DNA from: Oceanospirillum sediminis
GTDB taxonomy: Bacteria > Pseudomonadota > Gammaproteobacteria > Pseudomonadales > Halomonadaceae
DNA length: 64,000 bases
Assembly (NCBI RefSeq): GCF_014164585.1
Contig: NZ_JACJFM010000022.1
Span: 1-64,000 of the forward strand
Direction: 5' to 3'
Shown one piece after another: positions 27,621 to 36,864 of this stretch. Made by a program: the position numbers and the translations under genes. Numbering within the stretch: position 1 is the first letter of the stretch; every line of letters begins with the position of its first letter. The notes below the pieces were generated by a model that was not told where the DNA came from, made no database searches, and was given only the letters and a program-made list of their open reading frames with translations.

Positions 27621-30323
27621 TTACATGGAGGCAGGGTCAATTTTTTGTTTTGGAATATCCAGCTCTGTACGGGCCTTATCCAGAATATCAGCAGTCAGAT
27701 CACCTTTACGGTACAAATCAGATAACGCCGCCCAGGCAATATAGCGCGCATCTACTTCAAAGTGATCCCGTAAAGTCGGACGACTCTCACTTAAACCAAA
27801 GCCATCGGTACCCAGTGTGACCAGACCCTGTGGGAACCAACGTGCGATACCGTTAGGCAAGGACTTCACAAAATCACTTACCGCGACAAAACTACCAGAT
27901 TCGTTAGTCAGCATACGTTGAATAACATTCTGCTGTGGCTGTTCCGGATTCAGCATATTCTGACGCTCTGTGGCCAGGGCATTGCGAGTCAGCTGGTTGT
28001 AGCTGGTGACACTCCAGATATCGGTGCTGCAACCATATTTACTCAGAATTTCAGCGGCCTTCTGTACTTCCTGCATCAGGCTACCGCTGCCCATCAGGTG
28101 GACCTTCTGACCTGATGCATCATCTTTTCTATAACGGTACATGCCCTGAAGAATACCTTGCTCAAGCTCATTCAGTGCGGTCTGATTATCAGGATCAACC
28201 GGTAGTGGTGGCATGACATAGTTTTCGTTATACAGGGTGATGTAGTAGAAGATCTTTTCATCATCCTGATACATGCGCTTAATACCATCGCGGACAATTA
28301 CTGCCAGCTCATAGGCAAAAGCCGGGTCATAGCTGTACATATTCGGTACAGTGGCTGCGACCGCGTGAGAGTGCCCATCCTGGTGCTGTAAACCTTCGCC
28401 ATTTAATGTAGTGCGTCCGGCAGTACCGCCTAACAGAAAGCCTTTGGCTAAGCTGTCAGCACAGGCCCAGATCATGTCGCCAACACGTTGAAAACCAAAA
28501 ATAGAATAAAAGATGTAAAATGGTATAGTCGGCACACCAAAATTCGCATAGGCCGTACCTGCGGCCAGGAATGAGGCCATCGCTCCGGTTTCACAAATGC
28601 CTTCTTGTAACAGCTGACCATTGGCTGCTTCTTTGTACGGTAGCAAGCTGCTGGAATCCACCGGCTTATATTTCTGCCCCACGGAGGAGTAGATTCCAAA
28701 CTGATTAAACAGGGATTCCATACCAAATGTGCGCGCTTCATCCGGTACGATAGGCACAATAAAACGGCCTGTTTCCTTGTCTTTCATCATTCTGCCCAGC
28801 ATGCGAACAAAAGCCATTGTTGTGGATTGCTCGCGTTCAGAGCCTTGAATCGCATCTTTAAACAATGTCAGTTCAGGTGCTTTCAGGCGAGGAAAGTCAC
28901 TATGGCGGGAGGGCAGATAACCACCTTGTTGCTGGCGTTGCTGGTGCAGATAGTTCAGCTCAGCACTGCCTTCTTCAGGCAGATACAGATCGGCACTGGC
29001 CAGCGCTTCGTCTGACAAAGGAATACCAAAGCGTCGCCCCATAGCAATCCGCTCTTCAGCGGTCAGCGTCTTTTTCTGGTGTGCCGTATTCTGACCTTCC
29101 GCTACGGCTCCCATGCCATCGCCTTTTACCGTCTTCATCAGAATGACGGTTGGCTTATCCTGGGCATTCGCTGCTTTTTCAAAAGCCGCATAAATCTTCT
29201 TACGGTCCTGACCTCCCCGGCGAATACAACGAATTTCTTCATCATTCAGGGTTTTCATCAGTGCGGACAGGCGAGGATCATTTTCGATCCAGTGGTTACG
29301 CACCGTTTCACCATCAGATACGGTGTAGAACTGGTAATCACCATCCACAGCCCGGTCCATACGAGCCTGCAACACGCCTTCATGATCCCGTGCAAAGAGC
29401 TCATCCCACTCGCTGCCCCAGATCACTTTAATCACATTCCAGCCAGCACCACGGTAGCTCCGCTCCAGTTCCTGGATAATCTTCCCGTTGCCCCGTACCG
29501 GACCATCCAGACGTTGGAGGTTACAGTTAATCACCATCACCAGGTTGTCGAGATTATCCCGAGTGGCCATGTTAATGGTGCCCAGTACTTCTGGTTCATC
29601 GGACTCACCATCACCAATAAAGCACCAGACCTTGCCACCATCTGCCGGTTTAAGGCCTCGATTTTCCAGGTACTTCATAAAGCGGGCCTGGTAAATTGCA
29701 GATGGGGTAGATAATCCCATAGAAGCCGTCGGTCCTTGCCAGAATTCCGGCATACGACGAGGGTGAGGATAGGAACACAAACCTCCGCCGGGTTGCAGTT
29801 CACGACGGAAATTGGCCATCTGCTGCTGGCTCAGGCGTCCTTCAGCATAAGCTCTGGCATATAAACCCGGTGCTGCGTGCGCCTGCACCAGCAATTGATC
29901 TCCACCATACTGATCCGTTTTATTCTTAAAGAAATGATTGAAACCGACTTCCAGCATGGTTGCTGCAGACAGGTAAGTCGCAATATGACCACCCACACCT
30001 GTGCCTGCATCGTTGGCTTTCAACACCATCGCTGCCGCATTCCAGCGGATAATATTTTCAATCTTATCTTCCAGTAGCGCATTACCAGGATAAGCAGGCT
30101 GCTCAGAAACCGGGATTGAGTTGCGATACGGCGTGTTTAAAGTCGCCTCGGTCAGACTGATATTGCGGCCCAGCAGGTGATTCTGTAACAGACGCAGGAT
30201 ATCTTTACCTCGGTGATCACCCTGGTCGACCAGAATGTCTTCCAGCGCTTCGATCCATTCCTGGTTTTCCTGAGCGATGTCATTGTCGTTATCTGGCTCA
30301 GAGATCGGGTTTATTGTATTCAT
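27621..30323 (-). CDS. aceE: Pyruvate dehydrogenase E1, homodimeric type
   Basis: 900 residues, the normal length of the gammaproteobacterial AceE. It carries the thiamine-diphosphate motif GDGESDEPEV...NLDNLVMVINCN, the conserved N-terminal DQGDHRGKDILRLLQNHLL-type segment and the C-terminal LGTDGFGLSESRPTLRDHFEVD. It decarboxylates pyruvate and reductively acetylates the lipoyl group of AceF. First gene of the operon, preceded by a structured leader (30361-30451). The predicted ribosome site is weak (GGGA seven bases upstream). Confidence 0.96.
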   Translation of the reverse strand: MNTINPISEPDNDNDIAQENQEWIEALEDILVDQGDHRGKDILRLLQNHLLGRNISLTEATLNTPYRNSIPVSEQPAYPGNALLEDKIENIIRWNAAAMVLKANDAGTGVGGHIATYLSAATMLEVGFNHFFKNKTDQYGGDQLLVQAHAAPGLYARAYAEGRLSQQQMANFRRELQPGGGLCSYPHPRRMPEFWQGPTASMGLSTPSAIYQARFMKYLENRGLKPADGGKVWCFIGDGESDEPEVLGTINMATRDNLDNLVMVINCNLQRLDGPVRGNGKIIQELERSYRGAGWNVIKVIWGSEWDELFARDHEGVLQARMDRAVDGDYQFYTVSDGETVRNHWIENDPRLSALMKTLNDEEIRCIRRGGQDRKKIYAAFEKAANAQDKPTVILMKTVKGDGMGAVAEGQNTAHQKKTLTAEERIAMGRRFGIPLSDEALASADLYLPEEGSAELNYLHQQRQQQGGYLPSRHSDFPRLKAPELTLFKDAIQGSEREQSTTMAFVRMLGRMMKDKETGRFIVPIVPDEARTFGMESLFNQFGIYSSVGQKYKPVDSSSLLPYKEAANGQLLQEGICETGAMASFLAAGTAYANFGVPTIPFYIFYSIFGFQRVGDMIWACADSLAKGFLLGGTAGRTTLNGEGLQHQDGHSHAVAATVPNMYSYDPAFAYELAVIVRDGIKRMYQDDEKIFYYITLYNENYVMPPLPVDPDNQTALNELEQGILQGMYRYRKDDASGQKVHLMGSGSLMQEVQKAAEILSKYGCSTDIWSVTSYNQLTRNALATERQNMLNPEQPQQNVIQRMLTNESGSFVAVSDFVKSLPNGIARWFPQGLVTLGTDGFGLSESRPTLRDHFEVDARYIAWAALSDLYRKGDLTADILDKARTELDIPKQKIDPASM

Positions 30324-30360
30324 CGTTATGTCCCATAATTCTCAACAACAGGATAAGGAA

Positions 30361-30451
30361 GAGGCTTTCCAGATATCAGTATCCGCAGGGGGGAGCGTTG
30401 TTCTCCGGGGATAAGCGAAGAACAACATGATGCATCAGGCCGGAAAGCCTC
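30361..30451 (-). ncRNA. Structured 5' leader of the aceE mRNA
   Basis: On the minus strand the leader can fold into a nested structure: an outer perfect 10-bp stem GAGGCTTTCC/GGAAAGCCTC (30451-30442 with 30370-30361) and an inner 8-bp stem GTTGTTCT/AGAACAAC (30426-30419 with 30404-30397) with a 14-base loop. It ends 37 bases before the aceE start. No U-run follows. It matches no riboswitch I know and may be a regulatory leader or protein-binding RNA. The rest of 30324-30703 carries no gene and presumably the aceE promoter. Confidence 0.45.
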
Positions 30452-30703
30452 GGAGCTGAATCCCTTTTGAGGATATTTCCTGAGCAGCTTTCTGAGCTGC
30501 AACAGACAAAAAGAGTGGATCTCACTTAACTTCAATCTGTGTATTAAATCTAACACCGGGGGATTGGCGTAAAATTCTAAATTAAGCGTTTATCCTGTTC
30601 TTCAGTGGTGGAACTGATCACTCTATGGTTGTTTTTTAGTGTTTCTTTAAAATTGATGGGGTTTATTCAGAAGAAACATCTAATCTGTGGCAGAGGAACG
30701 TTA

Positions 30704-31120
30704 TCAGGCTACCGCTAATGGGCGGGATGCGGTTAATTCGCTGAAGACTCGTGCCAGCGTATCCCGCCATTCAGATAAGAAATGTTCGCCACTGTCACCA
30801 GGCTGGATAAACGTCAGACAGCAGCTGGATTCGGTACTGTCGCCATCACCTGAAAGCTCTGTTTCCAGTAAAAAGCAAAGATCTTCCTGATGATGCAGGC
30901 AGATCCGATATCTGGCATTGCCACATCTCCAGCGCAGATGGGTTTGAAGTCTGTCATCCAGCGTATATCTTTTAACGACAGCTTCGACATCACACCCGGA
31001 GTCTGTCAGGGCTTGTTCCAGTCTTTTCAAATCAGGGCAGATAGTTTCATTAAGCAGGGCATGTACCACTTCGGAGTTATCATCTGAAGAGTGCCAGAGC
31101 ATTTCTTGCCAGCTATACAT
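30704..31120 (-). CDS. Hypothetical protein
   Basis: 138 residues, no signal peptide or membrane helix. I do not recognise a family. It is acidic, with several Cys (including WRCGNARYRICLHH) and a C-terminal helix ending AVFSELTAS-like sequence. AGGGA lies upstream of the ATG. It stands alone upstream of aceE on the same strand with about 380 bases between, so it is probably a separate unit. Codon use looks like that of its neighbours, which supports a real gene. Confidence 0.55.
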   Translation of the reverse strand: MYSWQEMLWHSSDDNSEVVHALLNETICPDLKRLEQALTDSGCDVEAVVKRYTLDDRLQTHLRWRCGNARYRICLHHQEDLCFLLETELSGDGDSTESSCCLTFIQPGDSGEHFLSEWRDTLARVFSELTASRPLAVA

Positions 31121-31338
31121 AGTCAGTGTTTCCCTCTTAAAGGTGAATGCCGGTCAGAGAGAATATACCGGGGGGATATAAAAGAAATATTACACGCTAT
31201 TACTCAAACTGATCCTTATAAACAGAATATATAAATTGGTTTCTCCTATGCTGACCCAGAGCAAGGAAAGCCTTATAAAGTGGGTGGTTTATAAATAATT
31301 AAATATGACACTCTTCTGAGTTGGCGACTCAATATGCC

Positions 31339-31365
31339 GCATATTCTGACTCAATCAGAATATGC
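31339..31365. terminator. Perfect 11-bp hairpin after trpG
   Basis: GCATATTCTGA (31339-31349) and TCAGAATATGC (31355-31365) form a perfect stem with loop CTCAA, about 55 bases past the trpG stop. No T-run follows on either strand, so it may be a rho-assisted end or an mRNA-stability hairpin. The region 31121-31419 shows no other feature. Confidence 0.5.
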
Positions 31366-31419
31366 GAGCGCAGGTTATACAAAAGAAAGTACGCGGCGTA
31401 TGTACACGCTTATTCCGAT

Positions 31420-32082
31420 TCAGCAGAACAGGAAGTTAGCGATCAACTCCTTTCCACCTTCGGTTGCAAATGATTCCGGATGAAACTGAATGCCATAGAT
31501 AGGGTGGGTTTTATGCTGTACACCCATCACTTCGAACTGGCCGCCTTTACGAATACGATCCAGATTATCAAAATCTTTCAGGGTAATATCATCTCCAACC
31601 ACTGCCGTCAGTTTCAGTTCATCCGGGAAGGTTTCTGCTTCAGCCATTAAGGAATGGTAACGCATCACTTCCAGTTGATCAGGAATATCCCGGAACATGC
31701 CTTCACTATCATGACTGATCGGGCTGATTTTACCGTGCATTGGTAAATGAGCTTTAACCACCTTGCCACCAAATACATGCACAATACCCTGCATACCCAG
31801 GCATACACCTAGCAGAGGGATTCTGGGGCCAAATTCAGTAATCACTCTGGCACAGACGCCGAAATAGTTCTCATCGTCAGGAGAGCCGGGTCCTGGCGAG
31901 ATAATGATGCGATCCGGATTTGCTTCGGCCAGTTCTTCCAGTGTCACCTCATCATTGCGCTTAACAATAATTTCAAAGCGCTCAATTGTGCCTTTATGCT
32001 GCTCAGCAGTCAGAATTTCGCCAATAAACTGGTACAGGTTGTAAGTAAAGGAGTCGTAGTTATCAATAATAAAGACTTTCAT
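31420..32082 (-). CDS. trpG: Anthranilate synthase component II (glutamine amidotransferase)
   Basis: 220 residues, class I glutamine amidotransferase: oxyanion strand SPGPGSPDD, nucleophile Cys in LLGVCLGMQG and the His/Glu pair in YGIQFHPESFATEGG. It supplies ammonia to TrpE. An insertion-like stretch (about residues 22-40) and extra sequence near LKDFDNLDRIRKGG make it slightly longer than the usual 190-200 residues. It ends the trpR-trpE-trpG operon, 11 bases after trpE. Aminodeoxychorismate synthase (PabA) is the alternative, but linkage to trpR favours anthranilate synthase. Confidence 0.82.
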   Translation of the reverse strand: MKVFIIDNYDSFTYNLYQFIGEILTAEQHKGTIERFEIIVKRNDEVTLEELAEANPDRIIISPGPGSPDDENYFGVCARVITEFGPRIPLLGVCLGMQGIVHVFGGKVVKAHLPMHGKISPISHDSEGMFRDIPDQLEVMRYHSLMAEAETFPDELKLTAVVGDDITLKDFDNLDRIRKGGQFEVMGVQHKTHPIYGIQFHPESFATEGGKELIANFLFC

Positions 32083-32093
32083 TACTGCATCCC

Positions 32094-33524
32094 TCAGGCG
32101 TCAGACGGTTGATCATTAGTGGCATCATCAGTGTCTTCTGCCTCAGGAGGGGCAAACATATCCAGAACCTTTTTCGTTCCGGCAAACTTCCGACGGATTT
32201 CTTCGTATTCATCAGCAGGATTTGAGTCGTATACATTACCCCCACAGGTCTGTACATACGCCTCATCACCATTAGCAAACACCGTACGAATAGGAATTGC
32301 AAAAGTACAATCACCATTGAATGAAAAGTGTCCAACCGCGCCGCCATAAGGCCCACGACCATCCGGTTCCATCTCATTAATAATCTTCATGGCTTCAATT
32401 TTAGGCGCACCTGTCAATGTGCCTGCCGGGAAGTTGCTGGCCAGAGCCGAGAACATATCCTGGCCTTCAGCGATAATTCCCACAATCTCACTGGAGATAT
32501 GCTGAACATGACTGAAACGCTTAATGTCCATCAAGCTACGTACTTTAACGGTACCAAATTTGGCTACTCGTCCAATATCATTGCGGTGCAGATCCACAAT
32601 CATATTGTGCTCTGCAATTTCTTTCGGGTCGTTCAGCAGGTTGCGGGCCAGTTCTCTGTCTTCCTGTTCAGTCTGTCCACGTTTTGCTGTACCAGCCAGA
32701 GGGAAGGTTTCCATCTCACCCTGGCGTAATCTGAACAACAGCTCAGGGCTTGCCCCAATCAGCTTCTGCTCACCGAATTTAACGTAGTACATCTGAGGGG
32801 ATGGGTTCACCTCGCGCAGTTTTTCATAAATATTGATGGCATCACCATCCAGATGGAAGCGCTTTTTAAACCCTACTTCCGTCTGGAAGATTTTACCGTC
32901 GATAATATCCTGCTTAACTTTAAGCACCGCGCTTTCATGTTCTTCACGGCTCATGGTGTCACCCAGAGTCGTAATTGTCAGATCGCCACTTTTGACCGGA
33001 GGCGCATTAATCAGCATGAGCACATCTTCAAGACGACTATCGTTGTAGTAGAAATAGATCACCTCACCGGTCATCTTGTCCAGAATCAGGCCATCTTTGT
33101 ATAATCCGAAGCGGAAGGCATCAAACATGTCGCTGGACTGAATATCCAGGCTCGGTTCAAAGTAATTCATGGCGTCATAGCCAAGATACCCGGTTAAGCC
33201 GCCAGCATATTTCCGGGAAATAATATTCTGCGGTACAATATCACGCAGCAGATAATAGGGGTTATCGCTTGCATAACTTTCTGTAGAGCCATCTCTCTGC
33301 TCAATGATCAGCTCTTGACCTCGGGCATAAAACTGTTGCTCTGGATCAAAGCCAATAATAGAGTGACGGGCAATGTGGCTATCTTCACCTAACGATTCCA
33401 GATAGAAGCAATGCTGATAACGCTGCTCAATTTTTTTGAATAAACCAAAAAAATCGCAATGCGCTGTAATAGTGACGTAGCGCGGTTTACGCGGCAATTT
33501 AATTGGTGCTGGCTTGCGTAACAT
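32094..33524 (-). CDS. trpE: Anthranilate synthase component I-like protein
   Basis: 476 residues of the chorismate-binding family: motifs NPSPQMYYVKFGEQKLIGASPELL, PLAGTAKRG, VDLHRNDIGRVA, FPAGTLTGAPKIEAM and GPYGGAVGHFSFNGD. It converts chorismate and ammonia to anthranilate. Compared with classical TrpE, two conserved places differ: the IFQVVxSQR-like motif reads IFQTEVGFKKRF, and the GAGIVADS-like segment reads CGGNVYDSNPADEY. The protein thus belongs to a divergent branch. An N-terminal LESLG segment may correspond to the feedback tryptophan-binding motif. It follows trpR by 8 bases. Confidence 0.8.
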   Translation of the reverse strand: MLRKPAPIKLPRKPRYVTITAHCDFFGLFKKIEQRYQHCFYLESLGEDSHIARHSIIGFDPEQQFYARGQELIIEQRDGSTESYASDNPYYLLRDIVPQNIISRKYAGGLTGYLGYDAMNYFEPSLDIQSSDMFDAFRFGLYKDGLILDKMTGEVIYFYYNDSRLEDVLMLINAPPVKSGDLTITTLGDTMSREEHESAVLKVKQDIIDGKIFQTEVGFKKRFHLDGDAINIYEKLREVNPSPQMYYVKFGEQKLIGASPELLFRLRQGEMETFPLAGTAKRGQTEQEDRELARNLLNDPKEIAEHNMIVDLHRNDIGRVAKFGTVKVRSLMDIKRFSHVQHISSEIVGIIAEGQDMFSALASNFPAGTLTGAPKIEAMKIINEMEPDGRGPYGGAVGHFSFNGDCTFAIPIRTVFANGDEAYVQTCGGNVYDSNPADEYEEIRRKFAGTKKVLDMFAPPEAEDTDDATNDQPSDA

Positions 33525-33532
33525 AGATAACC

Positions 33533-33787
33533 TTACTTAATCTCTTTTAAAGCCCGGGAGCCACGGGTCACTGTTGCAATCCCTACCCCAAGCTTTTCTG
33601 CAATTTGTCTTTGCGGCATACCTTCACGTAACAACTTAAAGATCTGCAATCTTTTACTGATTTCCGACAACTCAGAAGGTGTCAGTAAGCCTCTTAGTGC
33701 CTCTTCCATCTGATCCGGCTCTTTCATTGATAGCAGATGCTGGCTCAATTCATTCAGGTATTGTTGTTCGTTTTTTTTTGTATTCAT
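33533..33787 (-). CDS. trpR: Trp operon repressor
   Basis: 84 residues with the TrpR helix-turn-helix (MPQRQIAEKLGVGIATVTRGS) and the preceding LLTPSELSEISKRLQI segment. TrpR binds tryptophan and blocks trp promoters. Shorter than E. coli TrpR (108) mainly at the C-terminus. The start is fixed: an in-frame TAG lies two codons upstream, inside the operator-like palindrome. No Shine-Dalgarno sequence is seen. It heads the trpR-trpE-trpG operon, so it should regulate itself and anthranilate synthesis. Confidence 0.9.
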   Translation of the reverse strand: MNTKKNEQQYLNELSQHLLSMKEPDQMEEALRGLLTPSELSEISKRLQIFKLLREGMPQRQIAEKLGVGIATVTRGSRALKEIK

Positions 33788-33798
33788 GTACTAGTACA
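33787..33798. promoter_or_regulatory. Trp-operator-like palindrome at the trpR start
   Basis: TGTACTAGTACA is a perfect 12-bp palindrome containing GTACTAGT, the half-site of the E. coli trp operator. Only one CTAG core is seen; the second AACTAGTAC half-site of E. coli is missing. It touches the trpR ATG and would overlap the start of transcription if the weak TTGACC/GATAGT-like promoter just upstream (about 33802-33826) is used, so TrpR bound here would shut off its own operon. Confidence 0.65.
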
Positions 33799-33943
33799 CT
33801 ATCACATTATCAGAAAAGGTCAATGCTGATATCAGGTTTATCCATCACAAAAAATGCATCGGTTATACAAGCCGTTAGCATTATACCGATACCTTTCCGG
33901 CCGATATCGTAAGTCAGAGTATACTCCTTTCAGAGCAAAGCCT

Positions 33944-36511
33944 TTATCGCTCCATGGCCCAATCTGACTCACAATACACCAGATGCGCCATAGGCTCCGG
34001 GCCCAGCCGGATCTCGCTGCCTTTCTGAGCTGCCAGATATTGCCCCAGACGCAAGCTGTCCTCTTTCTGCCATAGATCCGGCAGCTGTTGACGAAAATCC
34101 TGTAAAACCCGAACAGACTGTGCCGCTTGTCCTGCTTCAAACCAGGCCCTGGCCAGATAAACAGCCTGTAGTCGTGTTGTTATAGGCTCGCCTTCCAGCG
34201 CAATAACTGCGCTGTAATTTTTTTGTTCCAGATAAATACGCATTATTGAGTAACTGGCATAACTGGCAGTGATCGGCATATTAAATGATTGATGAATCTC
34301 TCTGGCCTGGTGCAGATAGCTTAAAGCCTGTTCATAATCGCCCAGATCAGTCCACGCCCAGCCCAGAAAAACCAGTGAACTGGCTTTCAGTAAAGGTGCC
34401 GGATCATCGGCAATAAATTCATTCAGTTGCTCTATCGCTGATCTCAACCGTATAGCATCCCGACCGTGTCCAGCAATCTCCGTCTGATCCAGCCCCTGAT
34501 CCAGAGTTGCGAATGCCATATAGAAACGGGTAAAACTGAGCAGATTGCTGGCACCGATTTGCTTTGCCAGTGCGTGAGCCTGTTCGAACAGCGCATAGGC
34601 TTTGTGCCCGTTATGCAATTGCATCTGATAAAAGCCTGCATAAATCAGTGCCTGAGCCAGCTCATAGGGCTGTTGCAACTGGCGATACAGATTAATAGAC
34701 TGTTCCAGTGCATCTTCCCTCTGCGATAAAGGCAAAGAATAGTTCTGTGCTATAGCCAGCTGAGTTGCAGCAATCATAGGCTGATGCCCCAGTTGTTGAT
34801 AAAAATTCAGTGCTTTAATCAGATATTTCTGGTTCTGCCTCAGATCATTACCGGGGCTTTTTTCCAGCCCCTCGTTGCTGGGATTACCCAGATAAAACAG
34901 GTTTTCAGCCTGGGTCTGCAGCTCACTGCTATCCGCCATCAACTGACTGGCTTCACGCAACCAGTGCCGATGCTCCGGCCAATCCATATCCCGCCAGGCT
35001 TGTCTGGCTTTTAGCCGGTAACTGCGCGCCATCTGATAATGATCAGCCGCTCTTTTAGCACTGGTGATAGCTTGCTTTATTCTGATGGTTTCATCATCGG
35101 CACCTCGACGTAATGCCAGCTCTGCCAGCCAGTAATCAATAAAAGCATTAAGACCGGCATCTTCTTCTCTGGCGATATCAGGAATTAATTCCATTTCCTT
35201 TTCAGCAAACGTCCATTGCCCGGCTAACAGCTGGATCTGTGCCATTCTGGCCCGCGCCCAGTGATTATCCGGCTCAACAATCAGACTGGCCTGAAAATAA
35301 CGCCGGGCCTGATTTGCCCCCTCTGTCTGCAGATACTGAATGCCTTCTGCCAGTGCCTGAGCTGCCACCGGATCAGATCCAGCCACCGAATCAGAATGAT
35401 GCTGTTTACGTTCAGGTTGTAACAGATAGACCAGTTGCTGAGCGACTGATGCAACCGATGCAGGTAAAGATCCATAGCTGACACTGCCTTGCTGAGCTTT
35501 GCCATCAGCATAAATGACCTTAAAGTCGAGCACTTGCTGGCGATTATGCAGTCTGACATCGGCAAACAGAGCTGCATCAATTTTCTCCTGCTTTAATAAC
35601 GTGCGTATCTGCACAGGTAGTGCAGGCCAGTTGATTTCTGATGATAGCAAAAGATGATTGCTGACTGCGGGGCTGACGATATTAAGACCATAACTCCGCT
35701 GTAGTTCTGTCGCTAACATATCGGACAGACCCAGTTCCAGCCATGCCATACTGGTGTCACCGGTTTCATTGATAAAAGGCAGTACCAGTACTGACGGCCC
35801 GGCTTGATCTGTATTCAGATTACCCTGAACGTCTAATGTTCTGGCAGCGATACCCGTATTGATGTGTTGCTCTGTTTTGTTTGTATTCGGACCAGTCAAG
35901 GCAAAGGTATGTGAACTTAATCCCGCCAGCAAAGTATCTTTTAATAACCAGATACTACTGGTTAGCAGAAAAATCAGAGCAATAATTGTGATAAACAAAC
36001 CTGACATTGCTCTGTGGAGCGTTTTTGCTGGCTCTGAATTTGTTCGTTCAGGATTTTCCTGTTCCGGTTTTTCTTGTTCAGGGAGGGCTGATTCCGGGGT
36101 TGTCGTTTCTGGGTTTGTTCGTCCCGGAGTGGATAGTTCCGGATTTAACAGACCGGTACCCATCTCTCCACAGGCCGGATCGATTACTGGGATTGTCACT
36201 TCAGCAATCCATTGATACCCCCGTTGTGGGAAGGTGCGGATAAATACGGGTTGCTGAGCTTTATCGCCCAGGGCTTTTCTTAATTCACGGATACTCTGAG
36301 TCAGCGCATTTTCACGATAGTCGCCATGATCCCAGAGTTTATCCAGTAGCTCTTCTTTACTGACAATCCGTTCTCTGTGTTCCAGCAAATAATTCAGCAG
36401 ATTGGCTACTTTATGTCTGAGAATAATCTCCTGCTCTGTATCTGATTCAGTAAAAAACAGGCAACCCGCATCCGGATCAAATTGAAAATGAGCAAACTGA
36501 TACACACGCAT
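33944..36511 (-). CDS. CadC-like membrane transcriptional regulator with TPR-like sensor
   Basis: 855 residues. N-terminal winged-helix DNA-binding domain of the ToxR/CadC type (about 1-105: LLDKLWDHGDYRENALTQSIRELRKAL, FIRTFPQRGYQW), a Pro/Glu/Thr-rich linker (about 120-165), one membrane helix (about 170-192, LFITIIALIFLLTSSIWLL), then a periplasmic region with a CadC-like fold followed by TPR-like helical repeats. Such proteins bind DNA while embedded in the inner membrane. The target genes are unknown; it is divergent from the thiol-redox operon at 36865, which may be a target. Confidence 0.85.
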   Translation of the reverse strand: MRVYQFAHFQFDPDAGCLFFTESDTEQEIILRHKVANLLNYLLEHRERIVSKEELLDKLWDHGDYRENALTQSIRELRKALGDKAQQPVFIRTFPQRGYQWIAEVTIPVIDPACGEMGTGLLNPELSTPGRTNPETTTPESALPEQEKPEQENPERTNSEPAKTLHRAMSGLFITIIALIFLLTSSIWLLKDTLLAGLSSHTFALTGPNTNKTEQHINTGIAARTLDVQGNLNTDQAGPSVLVLPFINETGDTSMAWLELGLSDMLATELQRSYGLNIVSPAVSNHLLLSSEINWPALPVQIRTLLKQEKIDAALFADVRLHNRQQVLDFKVIYADGKAQQGSVSYGSLPASVASVAQQLVYLLQPERKQHHSDSVAGSDPVAAQALAEGIQYLQTEGANQARRYFQASLIVEPDNHWARARMAQIQLLAGQWTFAEKEMELIPDIAREEDAGLNAFIDYWLAELALRRGADDETIRIKQAITSAKRAADHYQMARSYRLKARQAWRDMDWPEHRHWLREASQLMADSSELQTQAENLFYLGNPSNEGLEKSPGNDLRQNQKYLIKALNFYQQLGHQPMIAATQLAIAQNYSLPLSQREDALEQSINLYRQLQQPYELAQALIYAGFYQMQLHNGHKAYALFEQAHALAKQIGASNLLSFTRFYMAFATLDQGLDQTEIAGHGRDAIRLRSAIEQLNEFIADDPAPLLKASSLVFLGWAWTDLGDYEQALSYLHQAREIHQSFNMPITASYASYSIMRIYLEQKNYSAVIALEGEPITTRLQAVYLARAWFEAGQAAQSVRVLQDFRQQLPDLWQKEDSLRLGQYLAAQKGSEIRLGPEPMAHLVYCESDWAMER

Positions 36512-36864
36512 AGCAGGTCAGAATTTCCTGAAAAATGTCAATCATCATTAAGCCACTCAGAAAATAGCAGCATAAATTATGTTCTTTATTACAGGTAAAA
36601 TTCTACGTGAAGCAGGTGCAGAATCCTAGTATTCGCAGGATCGTTTTTATCTTTATAATCTGTTGTTTTAAAAGGATAAATTTGAATTTCATATTGATTT
36701 TATTTCGATTTCATCTGTATTTCATATTTAACATTTTACCGTCCGATATAACTCAATCCGAATTTAACCACCTGAGCTTATCCCCCCTGAGATGCTAATC
36801 CTGAAAGCGTCTGTTCAGGCGGATATATCAGCTCAGAACATTATCGGAAATAACTATCGGAGAC
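36512..36864. other. Divergent intergenic region, AT-rich
   Basis: About 350 bases between the CadC-like gene and the DsbD-like gene. The middle (36640-36760) is very AT-rich with several TATAAT-like strings, as expected for promoters and for ToxR/CadC-type binding. No gene, clear operator or terminator is visible. Confidence 0.35.

Noticed and set aside
29079-29714. 211-residue open frame opposite aceE
   Set aside because: A shadow of aceE with no recognisable domain or ribosome site.
32094-33524. Salicylate or isochorismate synthase in place of trpE
   Set aside because: Pairing with a glutamine amidotransferase and trpR, and the amine-type chorismate motifs, favour anthranilate synthase.
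33787-33840. Full two-half-site E. coli-type trp operator
   Set aside because: Only one CTAG core is present; the second AACTAGTAC half is not found within 50 bases.
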